64,000 bases of DNA from Nocardia amamiensis (GTDB lineage: Bacteria; Actinomycetota; Actinomycetes; Mycobacteriales; Mycobacteriaceae): positions 1-64,000 of the forward strand of contig NZ_JADLQX010000006.1 in assembly GCF_015477605.1 (NCBI RefSeq), given 5' to 3'. The notes under the pieces were generated by a model. The model had not been told where the DNA came from, did not search any database, and saw nothing but the letters and a program-made list of their open reading frames with translations. Made by a program: the position numbers and the translations under genes. Shown piece by piece: positions 20,975-29,847 of this stretch. Within the stretch, counting starts at the first letter, position 1. Each line of letters begins with the position of its first letter.

Positions 20975-21176
20975 GACGCAGCCGGACGGAGTCCGTCGTC
21001 AGCCCGCGCCGGGCCGAGCGGAGGCGTGGCAGCCGCTTGTGCGCCGGGCCGAGCGGAGGCTCGAGGCAGCCGCTTGTGCGCCGGGCCGAGCGGAGGCAGA
21101 GGCAGCCGCAGAAACGGCGCTGCCGGACGAAGTCCGTCCATTGCCCGCGCCGGGCCGAGCGGAGGCGAGGCAGCCG
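20975..21176. repeat. Dispersed repeat family 1, cluster of four partial copies
   Basis: The 20-mer GCGCCGGGCCGAGCGGAGGC starts at 21006, 21041, 21078 and 21147. Copies one and four are preceded by a small hairpin sequence (GGACGGAGTCCGTC or GGACGAAGTCCGTCC), and all are followed closely by GGCAGCCGC. A fifth copy lies inverted at 30824-30879. The cluster fills the gap between the mutT3 and thiE stops. Confidence 0.75.
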
Positions 21177-21177
21177 C

Positions 21178-21876
21178 CTAAGCGTTTGCCAGCAGCGCCG
21201 TTTTCAGCTCCCGCGCCGCGGCTTCCGGATCCCGTGCCTCGGTGATCGCACGCACCACGACGACCCGCGTCGCCCCGGCTTCCAGCACTTGCGGCAGGTT
21301 CTCGGCGTCGATCCCGCCGATCGCGAACCACGGCCGGGTCGGGTGGGCGTCCGCGGTCGAGCGGATCAGCTCGGGTCCCGCCGCCTGCCTGCCCGGCTTG
21401 GTCGGGGTCGCCCAGATCGGTCCGGTGCAGAAGTAGTCGATGTGCTCGTCGATCGCGGCGAGGCCGGCCTGCGCGCGGTTGTGCGTGGATCGTCCGATCA
21501 CCACGTCGGGGCCGAGAATCCGGCGCGCGTACCAGGGCGGGAGGTCGCCCTGCCCGAGATGGAGCACGTCAGCGCCCGACGCCAGCGCGATGTCCGCGCG
21601 ATCGTTCACCGCGACGAGTGCGCCGTGCCTGCGCGCGGCCGCCTTCAATTCGGCGAGCGCGCCGAGTTCGGCCCTGGCCTCCAGGGGACCGAACTTCGCT
21701 TCGCCCGGTGAGCCCTTGTCTCTGAGCTGGATGATGTCGACTCCGCCTGCGAACGCCGCCTCGGCGAACCTGGCCAGATCGCCCTTCTCGCGGCGTGCGT
21801 CGGTGCAGAGATACAGCCGCGCGCGTGCCAGACGCTCCCGCGGCGAAGCGAGTCGGTTCGGGTGGGAGGGTTGCAC
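21178..21876 (-). CDS. thiE: Thiamine phosphate synthase
   Basis: This 232-residue TIM-barrel enzyme joins HMP-PP and thiazole phosphate to form thiamine phosphate. The family motifs are RLYLCTDAR at the start, IIQLRDKG (pyrophosphate side), [44 protein letters not shown] and [11 protein letters not shown]. It starts at GTG 21876, with no strong ribosome site. It is divergent from thiO-thiS-thiG. No TPP riboswitch is visible in front of it. Confidence 0.93.
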   Translation of the reverse strand: MQPSHPNRLASPRERLARARLYLCTDARREKGDLARFAEAAFAGGVDIIQLRDKGSPGEAKFGPLEARAELGALAELKAAARRHGALVAVNDRADIALASGADVLHLGQGDLPPWYARRILGPDVVIGRSTHNRAQAGLAAIDEHIDYFCTGPIWATPTKPGRQAAGPELIRSTADAHPTRPWFAIGGIDAENLPQVLEAGATRVVVVRAITEARDPEAAARELKTALLANA

Positions 21877-21885
21877 GCCTTCGAC

Positions 21886-21900
21886 GGTAGCCGCGCTACC
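21886..21900. promoter_or_regulatory. Palindrome in the thiE/thiO divergent region
   Basis: GGTAGC-CGC-GCTACC is a perfect short inverted repeat in the 57-bp space between the divergent thiE and thiO starts. It could be an operator or an mRNA hairpin. Confidence 0.4.
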
Positions 21901-21933
21901 GTGGGGATGCGAAATAGGAGGCAGGTGGAGCGG

Positions 21934-23003
21934 ATGCGGACTCTGGCGGTCGTCGGTGGCGGCGCCATCGGGCTCGCTGTGGCCTGGCGGGCCGCCGAGG
22001 CCGGTTGGTCGGTAACCCTGCTGGATCCGGCGGTGGCCCGCGGCGCCTCTTGGGTGGCCGGGGGCATGCTGGCACCGCTGTCGGAAGGCTGGCCGGGAGA
22101 GGAGCGGGTGCTCGAGTTCGGCGCCGCCTCGCTGGCCCGCTGGCCCGAGTTCGCCGCCCGGCTGGAAGCCGCGACGGGGGTCTCGGTCTTCGTCGCGGAC
22201 GAGACCATGACCGTCGCGCTGGACGCGGCCGACGCCGCCGACCTGCGCACCGTCGCCGACTGGGTCGGCGGACGCGGCCACCGGCTGCGCATCCTGGACC
22301 GCGCCGGAGTCCGCGAGCTGGAACCCACGCTGGCCCGTTCGGTGCGTGCCGCGCTGCTCGCGCCCACCGAACCCGCGATCGACAACCGCAAGCTGATCGC
22401 CGCGTTGCGTCAGGCGGCCGAGGGGGCGGGCGTGGTGGTTCGCGCCGAATCCGTAGCCTCGCTGACTGACCTCCCGCACGATCAGATCGTGCTCGCGGCG
22501 GGCGCCGCGTCGGCCGCGCTGTGGCCCGAATTGCCGGTCCGCCCGGTCAAAGGCGAGATCCTGCGCCTGCGGCAGCGGCCGGGCGTCGCTCCCGCGCCGC
22601 GGCGGGTGATCCGAGCCCGAGTGCACGGCAGACAGGTATACCTGGTGCCGCGGGCCGACGGAATCGTCGTCGGAGCCACCCAGTACGAGGCCGGTTTCGA
22701 CACCGCGGTCACCGTCGCAGGCGTTCGCGACCTGATCGCCGACGCGGAGGCGGTATTCCCTGGCATCGGCGAATACGAACTCGCCGAGGCCGGCGCCGGT
22801 TCCCGGCCGGGCAGCCCCGACAACCTGCCGCTGATCGGCCGGCTCACCGACCGGATCGTCGCGGCCACCGGGCACGGCCGCAACGGCATGCTGACCGTGC
22901 CGCTCACCGCGGACGCGGTGGCGAGCCTGCTCGGCGGGGCAACGCTGCCCGAAGCGGAAGCCGCCGACCCGCAACGATTTTCGACGACTGTAGGAGGAAG
23001 ACG

Positions 23004-23007
<4 letters not shown>
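21934..23007 (+). CDS. thiO: Glycine oxidase ThiO
   Basis: This 357-residue FAD-dependent amine oxidase starts with the Rossmann motif [19 protein letters not shown] and ends with [17 protein letters not shown]. It turns glycine into dehydroglycine for the thiazole ring of thiamine. ATG 21934 follows AGGAGGCAGGTGGAG; a start at 21907 would place that site inside the gene, so 21934 is preferred. The stop overlaps thiS by four bases. Confidence 0.92.
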
Positions 23008-24006
<999 letters not shown>

Positions 24007-24206
24007 CGCGCGCAGAGATGTGGCCTGGTGCCGAGCCGACGACCAGAGTGGGATTGTCACATCGGCCTGGGGACAGCGAATGCGAGTGCCGGGTCCGCTC
24101 CTCGATCGGAGTGAAATACTCAGTGCCCCAACTTTTCCGGCTTGCCCGAATTCGGATATGGTGGCCTGTTCCGGTCGAGGTGACCGGACAGCTAGGGGAT
24201 TGAGAA

Positions 24207-24797
24207 GTGAATATCAGGAAGTATGTCGCGACGGCGATGCTGGCGATCGGCGCTACGGCTGTCACGGCAGGGACGGCCTACGGGTCGCCCTCGGCAGCAC
24301 CCGCCGCGACGACCGCACCGGTGCTGACCGACCAGGGGATCGATCACGGGATCGGGTACCAGTCGGTGCTGGACAGCGACGCCCGCCTCGTGACCACGGT
24401 GGCGAACGGCAAATTCTCGCTCACCGGCGAGACCGTCACCCTCGCCGACGCGAACGGCGCGCCGGTCGCCACCATCCCGTTGGCGCACCAGATCGGGGAG
24501 CAGCGGGTCGCGCTCGCGCCCGTGGTCGCCGACGAGGGCCGTCGGCTGGAGTTGACCAACTCCGCCGTGCCGACCGGTACGGACATCAGTTACGCGGGGG
24601 ATCAGTACCGCTTGCAGCGGGCCGGTCAGGCTGCCGGCATCGGCGCCTTGATCGGTGCGCTGATCGGGCTACCGCTGTTGATCGGCATCATCCCGGGGGC
24701 AGTCTTCGGTGCGCTGCTGGGCGCCGCGATCGGTTACTCCATGCCGGTGCCCGATGAGATCGACAACCCACGGCCGGCTGCGACCCCGGTGGGCTGA
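24207..24797 (+). CDS. Secreted protein with C-terminal glycine-zipper segment
   Basis: This 196-residue protein has a Sec signal peptide (MNIRKYVATAMLAIGATA... cleaved near AYGSPS), a beta-rich middle domain with VLTDQGIDHGIGYQSVLD, and a C-terminal hydrophobic hairpin with glycines at i+4 spacing (GIGALIGALIGLPLLIGIIP, then GAVFGALLGAAIGYS). Such zippers pack in membranes or pores. A second protein with the same kind of tail is encoded at 41376-41741. Function is unknown. It starts at GTG 24207, near GGGGATTGAGAA. Confidence 0.75.
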   Translation: MNIRKYVATAMLAIGATAVTAGTAYGSPSAAPAATTAPVLTDQGIDHGIGYQSVLDSDARLVTTVANGKFSLTGETVTLADANGAPVATIPLAHQIGEQRVALAPVVADEGRRLELTNSAVPTGTDISYAGDQYRLQRAGQAAGIGALIGALIGLPLLIGIIPGAVFGALLGAAIGYSMPVPDEIDNPRPAATPVG

Positions 24798-24812
24798 CGT
24801 CGCGACATCCGT

Positions 24813-24854
24813 AATGCCCCGGTGCCGGAGGACATTCCGGCTCCGGGGCATTTT
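24813..24854 (+). terminator. Rho-independent terminator after the secreted protein gene
   Basis: AATGCCCCGG (24813-24822) pairs with CCGGGGCATT (24843-24852), with further GC pairs inside, and the stem runs into TTTTCG. Confidence 0.8.
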
Positions 24855-24922
24855 CGTTCCGGTCCGACTCGATCTGCATCGCCTGGACTGATCGGACCAC
24901 GCGGGCGGACAGCGATGCGGAC

Positions 24923-25021
24923 TCAGAATATTCCGTTCTGGTTCAGGGCCTCCGTGGGGATGTCCTGCAGAACGTCCCAGTGCTCGGCGAGTTTGCCGTC
25001 GTCGAGCCGGAAGATGTCCAT
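24923..25021 (-). pseudogene. SnoaL-like protein, C-terminal fragment
   Basis: The minus strand encodes MDIFRLDDGKLAEHWDVLQD and then IPTEALNQNGIF before the stop. The DIFR...GK..EHWDV.Q pattern is the C-terminal signature of SnoaL-like (NTF2-fold) proteins. The first three quarters of the gene are missing; upstream the frame runs straight into repeated palindromes. Confidence 0.6.
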
Positions 25022-25044
25022 GATCGCCCTTTCCAACTGAACAG

Positions 25045-25072
25045 CTGTAGCGCTACGGCTGTAGCGCTACAG
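25045..25072. promoter_or_regulatory. Two tandem GTAGCGCTAC palindromes (TetR-type operator)
   Basis: The perfect palindrome GTAGCGCTAC occurs at 25047-25056 and 25061-25070, each inside a CTGTAGCGCTAC unit repeated with a 14-bp period. This resembles TetR-family operators. It lies between a SnoaL-like fragment and a TetR C-terminal fragment. Confidence 0.6.
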
Positions 25073-25076
25073 CGGG

Positions 25077-25268
25077 GCGATCCCGGACGACGCCGCCGCT
25101 GTCGCGCTGGATCTGCGAGCCGCCGTCCACGGCGCGGTGTCGATGCGGCTGAACCAGCCCGATCACCGGTGGCCGCCGTTGGACGAGCAGGTCGAACGTT
25201 TCCTGATCGAACTCGTGGGTGTCGTACCCTCCGCACCCGATCAGGCGGTCCGTTCACCCGACCGGTGA
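25077..25268 (+). pseudogene. TetR-family regulator, C-terminal fragment
   Basis: A 63-codon frame reads DLRAAVHGAVSMRLNQPDH, then RWPPLDEQVERFLIELVGV before TGA. It resembles the ligand-binding C-terminal domain of TetR regulators with a W-x-P-L-x-x-x-V motif. The DNA-binding half is absent. Its last 28 bases overlap the end of the DUF6194 gene on the other strand. Confidence 0.5.
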
Positions 25269-25750
25269 GACCGAGTGGCCTGGTGCGCGGATGCGGCACG
25301 TTTCTCATAGCGGGAGCGTGCGCGCTCATACGCTGTGCCGATCAGTTCGCGGATTGCCTCCTCGGTGCGGTGGCCTGGATTGACCACCGCGAGCCAGCCG
25401 GCGGAGCCGTAAACGGGGTGGGCGATCACGGTGTCGGTGACGCTGGGGTCGTCATCGACAGCTCGCTCGCGTGGTGCGTGGCCGGTCCAGTGGACGAAGG
25501 CGTCCTTTCCGGCGGCGATGTTGACGCGAAACGTATCCGGGCGGTCCAGGCAGGAGCTTTCGTCGCCCGGATAGTTCTTCGTCACGATCGTTGCGAAGGG
25601 CTGAGTTGCTTGCGGCACTTCCCCGCTCGGCGAGTAGTAGAAGAACGTGTCGCCCCAGCTGATCTCGGGTGAGCCGTCGCCGGGTCCAGGCTGGAGGGTC
25701 AGGACTCCGTCGAGGCGGGATACCGAGCCGATGATCTCGTCGATGGTCAT
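25241..25750 (-). CDS. DUF6194-like protein
   Basis: This protein of about 169 residues reads MTIDEIIGSVSRLDGVLTLQ, ISWGDTFFYYSP, FATIVTKNYPGDESS, FRVNIAAGK and VIAHPVYGSAGWLAVVNP. This pattern is what I recall of DUF6194, a family in the wider MmcQ/YjbR neighbourhood, function unknown. ATG 25750 follows GGAG; longer frames are unsupported. It is divergent from a MerR-type gene 84 bp away, a possible regulator-target pair. Confidence 0.65.
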   Translation of the reverse strand: MTIDEIIGSVSRLDGVLTLQPGPGDGSPEISWGDTFFYYSPSGEVPQATQPFATIVTKNYPGDESSCLDRPDTFRVNIAAGKDAFVHWTGHAPRERAVDDDPSVTDTVIAHPVYGSAGWLAVVNPGHRTEEAIRELIGTAYERARSRYEKRAASAHQATRSHRSGERTA

Positions 25751-25834
25751 GTGCTCCAGCGTCACATTAATGTGCTTGTGGAGACTTCGAGGCGGAAGAT
25801 CAGGAATGGAAGGGTGTCGACTCTCAACTCCGCT

Positions 25835-26533
25835 ATGCGCACGGTCGATGTCGCGCGGCGCGCCGGCTACTCGGTGCAGCAGATCCGCAACCTGGAGCGG
25901 GACGGGGTGCTGCCGACCGCGCAGCGCACAGCCGCGGGTTATCGCAGATACGGCGAGATCCACCTGCGTTCCGCGCTGGCCTATCGGGCGCTGGCGGCGG
26001 GCGTCGGCCCGGTCGAGGCCAAGCGGATCGTTCGCGCGGTGCATGATCGCCCGATCTCGGAGGTGCTAGCGCTGCTCGACGCTGCGCACGCCCGGCTCGA
26101 TCGTGAGCGTGCCGACCTCGTGCTGGCCGGGCGGGCGGCCGAGGCGATCTCCGCCGAGCCGATCGAGGACGTCCGCGCGTCGGATTCGATGAGCGTGTCC
26201 GAACTCGCCGCCGCACTCGGAGTGCGCCCGTCGACCTTGCGGCATTGGGACGCCGAGGGTCTCGTCGTTCCGGATCGCATCGCCGCGCAAGGAATACGGC
26301 GGTACTCGCCGGATCAGGTCCGGGATGCGCGGATCGTCCACCAGCTGCGCGGCGCCGGATACCGCATCGACACGCTCCGGACCTTGATGCCGGACCTGCC
26401 GCGCGGAAACCGATCCGAAGATCTCACAGCCGCGCTGGCAGCCCGGGACGCGAGCATCACGGCTCGTTCCCGCGCTCTCCTCGACGCGGCCGCCGCACTC
26501 GGTGCCGTGATTGCACTCGGGGCAAACCGCTGA
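25835..26533 (+). CDS. MerR-type regulator with two helix-turn-helix domains
   Basis: This 232-residue protein has two MerR DNA-binding domains. The first is at residues 1-60 (MRTVDVARRAGYSVQQIRNL, then ERDGVLPTAQRTAAGYRRY); the second is around residues 125-195 (MSVSELAAALGVRPSTLRHW, then DAEGLVVPDRIAAQGIRRYS). A helical linker lies between. No metal-binding cysteines are seen. MerR proteins normally pair through a C-terminal coiled coil; here the second domain takes that place. Start uncertain: a GTG at 25814 with GGAAGG is also in frame. Confidence 0.75.
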   Translation: MRTVDVARRAGYSVQQIRNLERDGVLPTAQRTAAGYRRYGEIHLRSALAYRALAAGVGPVEAKRIVRAVHDRPISEVLALLDAAHARLDRERADLVLAGRAAEAISAEPIEDVRASDSMSVSELAAALGVRPSTLRHWDAEGLVVPDRIAAQGIRRYSPDQVRDARIVHQLRGAGYRIDTLRTLMPDLPRGNRSEDLTAALAARDASITARSRALLDAAAALGAVIALGANR

Positions 26534-26660
26534 ACGAGCTTCGCTCGGGCTCAGCGGCCTGTCGTGCGGTGTCCACTCTCGACAGTCCAGTGACCCTGGT
26601 GGGCAGTGGCATTGCGCATTCAGCGCGGAAGGTGGCCCACCGCCCGACGCCGCGCAGGGT

Positions 26661-27542
26661 TCAGGCGGCTGCCCAGGAGCGGATCGCAGCGACTATCTCG
26701 TCGGACGCGTCTTCCTGAATGTAATGACCGGCTCCGACAAGAGGGACGGTGCGATGTTGCGGGAAAAGCTCCTCCCACCGGCGAAGTTCGGCGGCGCGGA
26801 AGGCGACGTCCTTGGTGCCCCACACGATCAGCGCAGGACGGCCGGTCACCGTCGGTAGTTTGCGTTCGATGTCGGCGAGCAGATCGCGGCTGGCGAGGAT
26901 CTCGCGGGGGAACACGTGCACCGGCTCGCGAGAGCCGGGGGTGGGGAAGGGCCCGCGGTAGGCGTTCATCACGGTGTCGTCCAGCTTCGTGCGGCGGACT
27001 CCGGCGGGGATGATGCGTTCGACGAAGAAATTGCGCTGCCGGATCAGCCAGCCGCCGATCGGTCCGCCGAGAAAGCGCGAGAACGCTTGTGTTCCCAAGT
27101 CGGCTTTGGGCCATGCCCAGGTGTTTCCGATGACGAATGCGGTGAACCGGTCCGGATGACGTGTGGCGGTGGCGAACCCGATCGGGCCGCCCCAGTCCTG
27201 CACCATCAGGGTGATCTCGCGCAGATCGAGCCGCTCGACCAGTTGACCCACGATGCCGGCGTGCTCGGCAGGAGTGAAGCGGTAGCCGGGCGCCGCGTAG
27301 GAAAGACCGAATCCGGGGTAGTCGACCGCGATGCAGCGGTAGCGGTCACGCAGGCCGATGACGATATTGCGGTAGAGGAACGACCAGGTGGGGTTGCCGT
27401 GCAACATCAGCAACGGCGGCCCATCGCCCTCATCGATGTAGTGGACCCTGGCCTCGGTGAGGTCGAGGTAGTGGTCGGTGAACGGGTAGAGCTGGTCGGG
27501 CACCCAGGACGGGCGGTGCGGTTGCGAGTCGGGTGCGGGCAT
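26661..27542 (-). CDS. Haloalkane dehalogenase-like alpha/beta hydrolase
   Basis: This 293-residue protein has the haloalkane dehalogenase layout: oxyanion/halide motif HGNPTW (48-53), nucleophile Asp116 in VQDWGG with Trp117, acid Asp245 in WGTKD and His273 in GAGHYIQED. Asn50 and Trp117 are the usual halide-binding pair. These enzymes hydrolyse carbon-halogen bonds to alcohols and halide; native substrates are generally unknown. ATG 27542 has AGGAGG upstream and is clearly better than the longer frame. It stands alone, facing away from the ABC transporter genes. Confidence 0.8.
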   Translation of the reverse strand: MPAPDSQPHRPSWVPDQLYPFTDHYLDLTEARVHYIDEGDGPPLLMLHGNPTWSFLYRNIVIGLRDRYRCIAVDYPGFGLSYAAPGYRFTPAEHAGIVGQLVERLDLREITLMVQDWGGPIGFATATRHPDRFTAFVIGNTWAWPKADLGTQAFSRFLGGPIGGWLIRQRNFFVERIIPAGVRRTKLDDTVMNAYRGPFPTPGSREPVHVFPREILASRDLLADIERKLPTVTGRPALIVWGTKDVAFRAAELRRWEELFPQHRTVPLVGAGHYIQEDASDEIVAAIRSWAAA

Positions 27543-27845
27543 GCCGACGATCCTCCTTCTGGGGTAGGTAGGTTCCGAGCTGGTCGCGGGCCGAAACCGG
27601 AACGTCCTGCGCTGATCTTCGGTCATCGATGACTTCCACACCGTGTTCGGTCGAAACCGCCCGTGTCCTGTGCGGATGACTCAGGTGCGGCGGCGACGCC
27701 GTTCGCGGTCGACCGATGGGTATCGCTGGGCAGATGGCCGCCGGGGAACGGGGGATCGCCCTCATCCGCCCTCATCCTCGAGGATGACCGAACTCGACAC
27801 CATTTACCGACGCGCGCCGGCGCGTTTTGCGGAATGCTGGGCAGC
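27543..27845. other. Divergent intergenic region with a 16-bp palindrome
   Basis: This region holds the promoters for the dehalogenase-like gene and the ABC transporter. TCATCCTCGAGGATGA at 27772-27787 is a perfect palindrome 58 bp before the transporter start and could be an operator. No gene is seen. Confidence 0.5.
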
Positions 27846-28790
27846 ATGATCGAGCTGAGAGGCCTGACCAAGCACTTCGGGCAGACCGTCGCGGTGCAGG
27901 ATCTGTCCTTCACCGTGCGACCGGGGCAGGTGACGGGCTTCCTGGGGCCGAACGGCGCGGGTAAGTCGACCACCATGCGGATGATCCTCGGATTGGACAA
28001 GCCCACCGCGGGTACCGCGCTGATCCACGGCAAGCAGTACCACGAGCTGGACCATCCGCTGCGCGCCGTCGGCGCGCTGCTGGACGCCAAATGGGTACAT
28101 CCGAACCGGTCCGCGCGCGCCCACCTGGAGTGGATGGCCGCGTCCAATGACATCCCCAAGTCCCGGGTGGAGGAGGTGCTGCGCCTGGTCGGGCTGTCGG
28201 AGGTGGCGGGCAAGTCGGCGGGCGGGTTCTCCCTCGGCATGTCGCAGCGGCTCGGCCTGGCCGGCGCGCTGCTGGGCGACCCGCAGGTGCTCCTGTTCGA
28301 CGAGCCGGTCAACGGCCTCGATCCGGAGGGCATCCTGTGGATCCGCCGGTTCCTGCAGCGACTGGCCGCCGAAGGCCGCACGGTGCTGGTCTCCAGCCAT
28401 CTGCTTTCGGAGATGGCGCAGACCGCCGAGCACCTGGTCGTCATCGGCCGCGGCAAACTCATCTCGGATTCGACCACGCAGGAGTTCATCGAGCGCGCCT
28501 CGGAGCAGTCGGTGCGGGTACGCAGCCCCCAGCTCGACCAGCTGCGCAGCGTGCTCACCTCGAACGGCATGACCGTCCGCGAGGACGGCGCCGGCGCCGA
28601 CGGCCCGGCGCTCGTCGTGGCGGGCGTGTCCAGTGACGTGGTCGGCAAGCTGGCCGCCGCGAACGACATCACGCTGTTCGAGCTGGCCCCGCAGCGCGCT
28701 TCGCTGGAGGAGGCGTTCATGCGGATGACCGGCGGCGCCGTGCAGTACCACGGCGAAGGCTTCGACCAGGTGATGGGAGGTGCGCTCTGA
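27846..28790 (+). CDS. ABC transporter ATP-binding protein
   Basis: This 314-residue ATPase carries Walker A GPNGAGKST, Q-loop region, signature GFSLGMSQRLGLAGALL, Walker B VLLFDEPVNGLDPEG and the switch His in LVSSHLLSEM. The variant signature SLGMSQR and the C-terminal extension are typical of multidrug or antibiotic exporters of the DrrA/BcrA type. The next gene overlaps and encodes the membrane partner. The start has no clear ribosome site; ATG 27834 is an alternative. Confidence 0.9.
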   Translation: MIELRGLTKHFGQTVAVQDLSFTVRPGQVTGFLGPNGAGKSTTMRMILGLDKPTAGTALIHGKQYHELDHPLRAVGALLDAKWVHPNRSARAHLEWMAASNDIPKSRVEEVLRLVGLSEVAGKSAGGFSLGMSQRLGLAGALLGDPQVLLFDEPVNGLDPEGILWIRRFLQRLAAEGRTVLVSSHLLSEMAQTAEHLVVIGRGKLISDSTTQEFIERASEQSVRVRSPQLDQLRSVLTSNGMTVREDGAGADGPALVVAGVSSDVVGKLAAANDITLFELAPQRASLEEAFMRMTGGAVQYHGEGFDQVMGGAL

Positions 28791-29551
28791 TGGGCGTGCT
28801 GGCAGCGGAACGAATCAAGCTCACCTCGACCAGGTCGCCCTGGTGGTGCTCGGCGATCGTGGTGGCCCTCGCGCTCGGCATGGCCGCCCTGCTCGCCTGG
28901 GTCGCACGGACGACCTACGGTGAGGAAGGCGCGATCAACCTGACCGTCTCCACCGCCGTGGCGGGGATCAGCGGTTTCGGCGTGATGGTCCTGATGATCA
29001 TGGCGACATTGACCGTGACCAGTGAATATCGCTTCGGCATCATCCGGACGACGTACCAGGCCACGCCGCACAGGGACCGGGTCATCCTCACCAAGGCGGG
29101 GTTGGTCGGCGTGTACGGCGCGCTGCTCACCACCGTGCTGGTGTTCCTCGCCTACTTGGTGGCCAAGGCGCTCAGCGGCCCGGACGCGGGCACGACCCTG
29201 ACGCTGTCCAGTCCGGAGGACTGGCGCGAGGTCTACGGCATCCCGATCTACGCCTTCCTGTGCATAGTCCTCGCAGTCGGTGTCGGCGTGCTGGTGCGGC
29301 AGTCCGCAGCCGCCATATCGCTGATCGTGCTGTGGCCGCTGCTCATCGAGGGCCTGCTCGGCGCGTTCGGCAGTTTCGGCCGCAACGTCACCCCGTTCCT
29401 CCCGTTCGCGAACGCGAACCACTTCTTCAGCGCGGCCCCGTCCACCGCCAATTGGCACTGGGGGCCGTGGGCCAGCTTGCTCTACTTCACCGCATTCGTC
29501 GGGATCGTCTTCGGCGCGGCCCTGATCTCGGTGAACCAGCGCGACGCGTAG
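28790..29551 (+). CDS. ABC-2 type transporter permease
   Basis: This 253-residue membrane protein has six hydrophobic segments, for example IVVALALGMAALLAWV (near 23-38), GFGVMVLMIMATLTVTSEYR (near 63-82), LLTTVLVFLAYLVAKAL and LLYFTAFVGIVFGAALI at the end. TSEYRFGIIRTTYQATPHR is the cytoplasmic coupling region seen in ABC-2 permeases. It overlaps the ATPase stop (TGATG), so it is the membrane half of the same exporter. Substrate unknown. Confidence 0.88.
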   Translation: MGVLAAERIKLTSTRSPWWCSAIVVALALGMAALLAWVARTTYGEEGAINLTVSTAVAGISGFGVMVLMIMATLTVTSEYRFGIIRTTYQATPHRDRVILTKAGLVGVYGALLTTVLVFLAYLVAKALSGPDAGTTLTLSSPEDWREVYGIPIYAFLCIVLAVGVGVLVRQSAAAISLIVLWPLLIEGLLGAFGSFGRNVTPFLPFANANHFFSAAPSTANWHWGPWASLLYFTAFVGIVFGAALISVNQRDA

Positions 29552-29553
29552 CT

Positions 29554-29694
29554 ACCCGAGTCGCCTTCCCTCGCCACTCGGGTTGTGGAGCGCCGACCTT
29601 GTCGGGAGGTCCGGGGCTCCGTCCACCGCCTGCCACTGCCCGGCGGACGGTGGGGCGATCGGCCCGGTGCGAGTCTTCGCGCCGGGCCGATCGC
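29554..29694 (+). terminator. Two hairpins after the ABC transporter
   Basis: ACCCGAGT (29554-29561) pairs with 29576-29583, and GCGATCGGCCCGG (29655-29667) pairs perfectly with 29682-29694. The second is the stronger. No T-run is seen, as is common in these bacteria. No gene lies between 29552 and 29847. Confidence 0.55.
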
Positions 29695-29847
29695 TGTCGG
29701 CACAGCTGCGTGTGAACATCCCGGAAACTATGCCGCCCGCGCTTCCAGGACCCGTTCTCGGCCGAGTAGCCTCGGTTCAGCAACCAGCTCGTTATCCATC
29801 GCGGGGCCCGACGACGTGCTCGCTGACGTTCACCGCGGAGGTGAGAG

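Noticed and set aside
20975..21176. The GC-rich repeats after mutT3 as a CRISPR-like array
   Set aside because: Spacing is irregular (35, 37, 69 bp), the gaps are themselves repetitive and a lone copy occurs elsewhere, so it is an intergenic repeat family.
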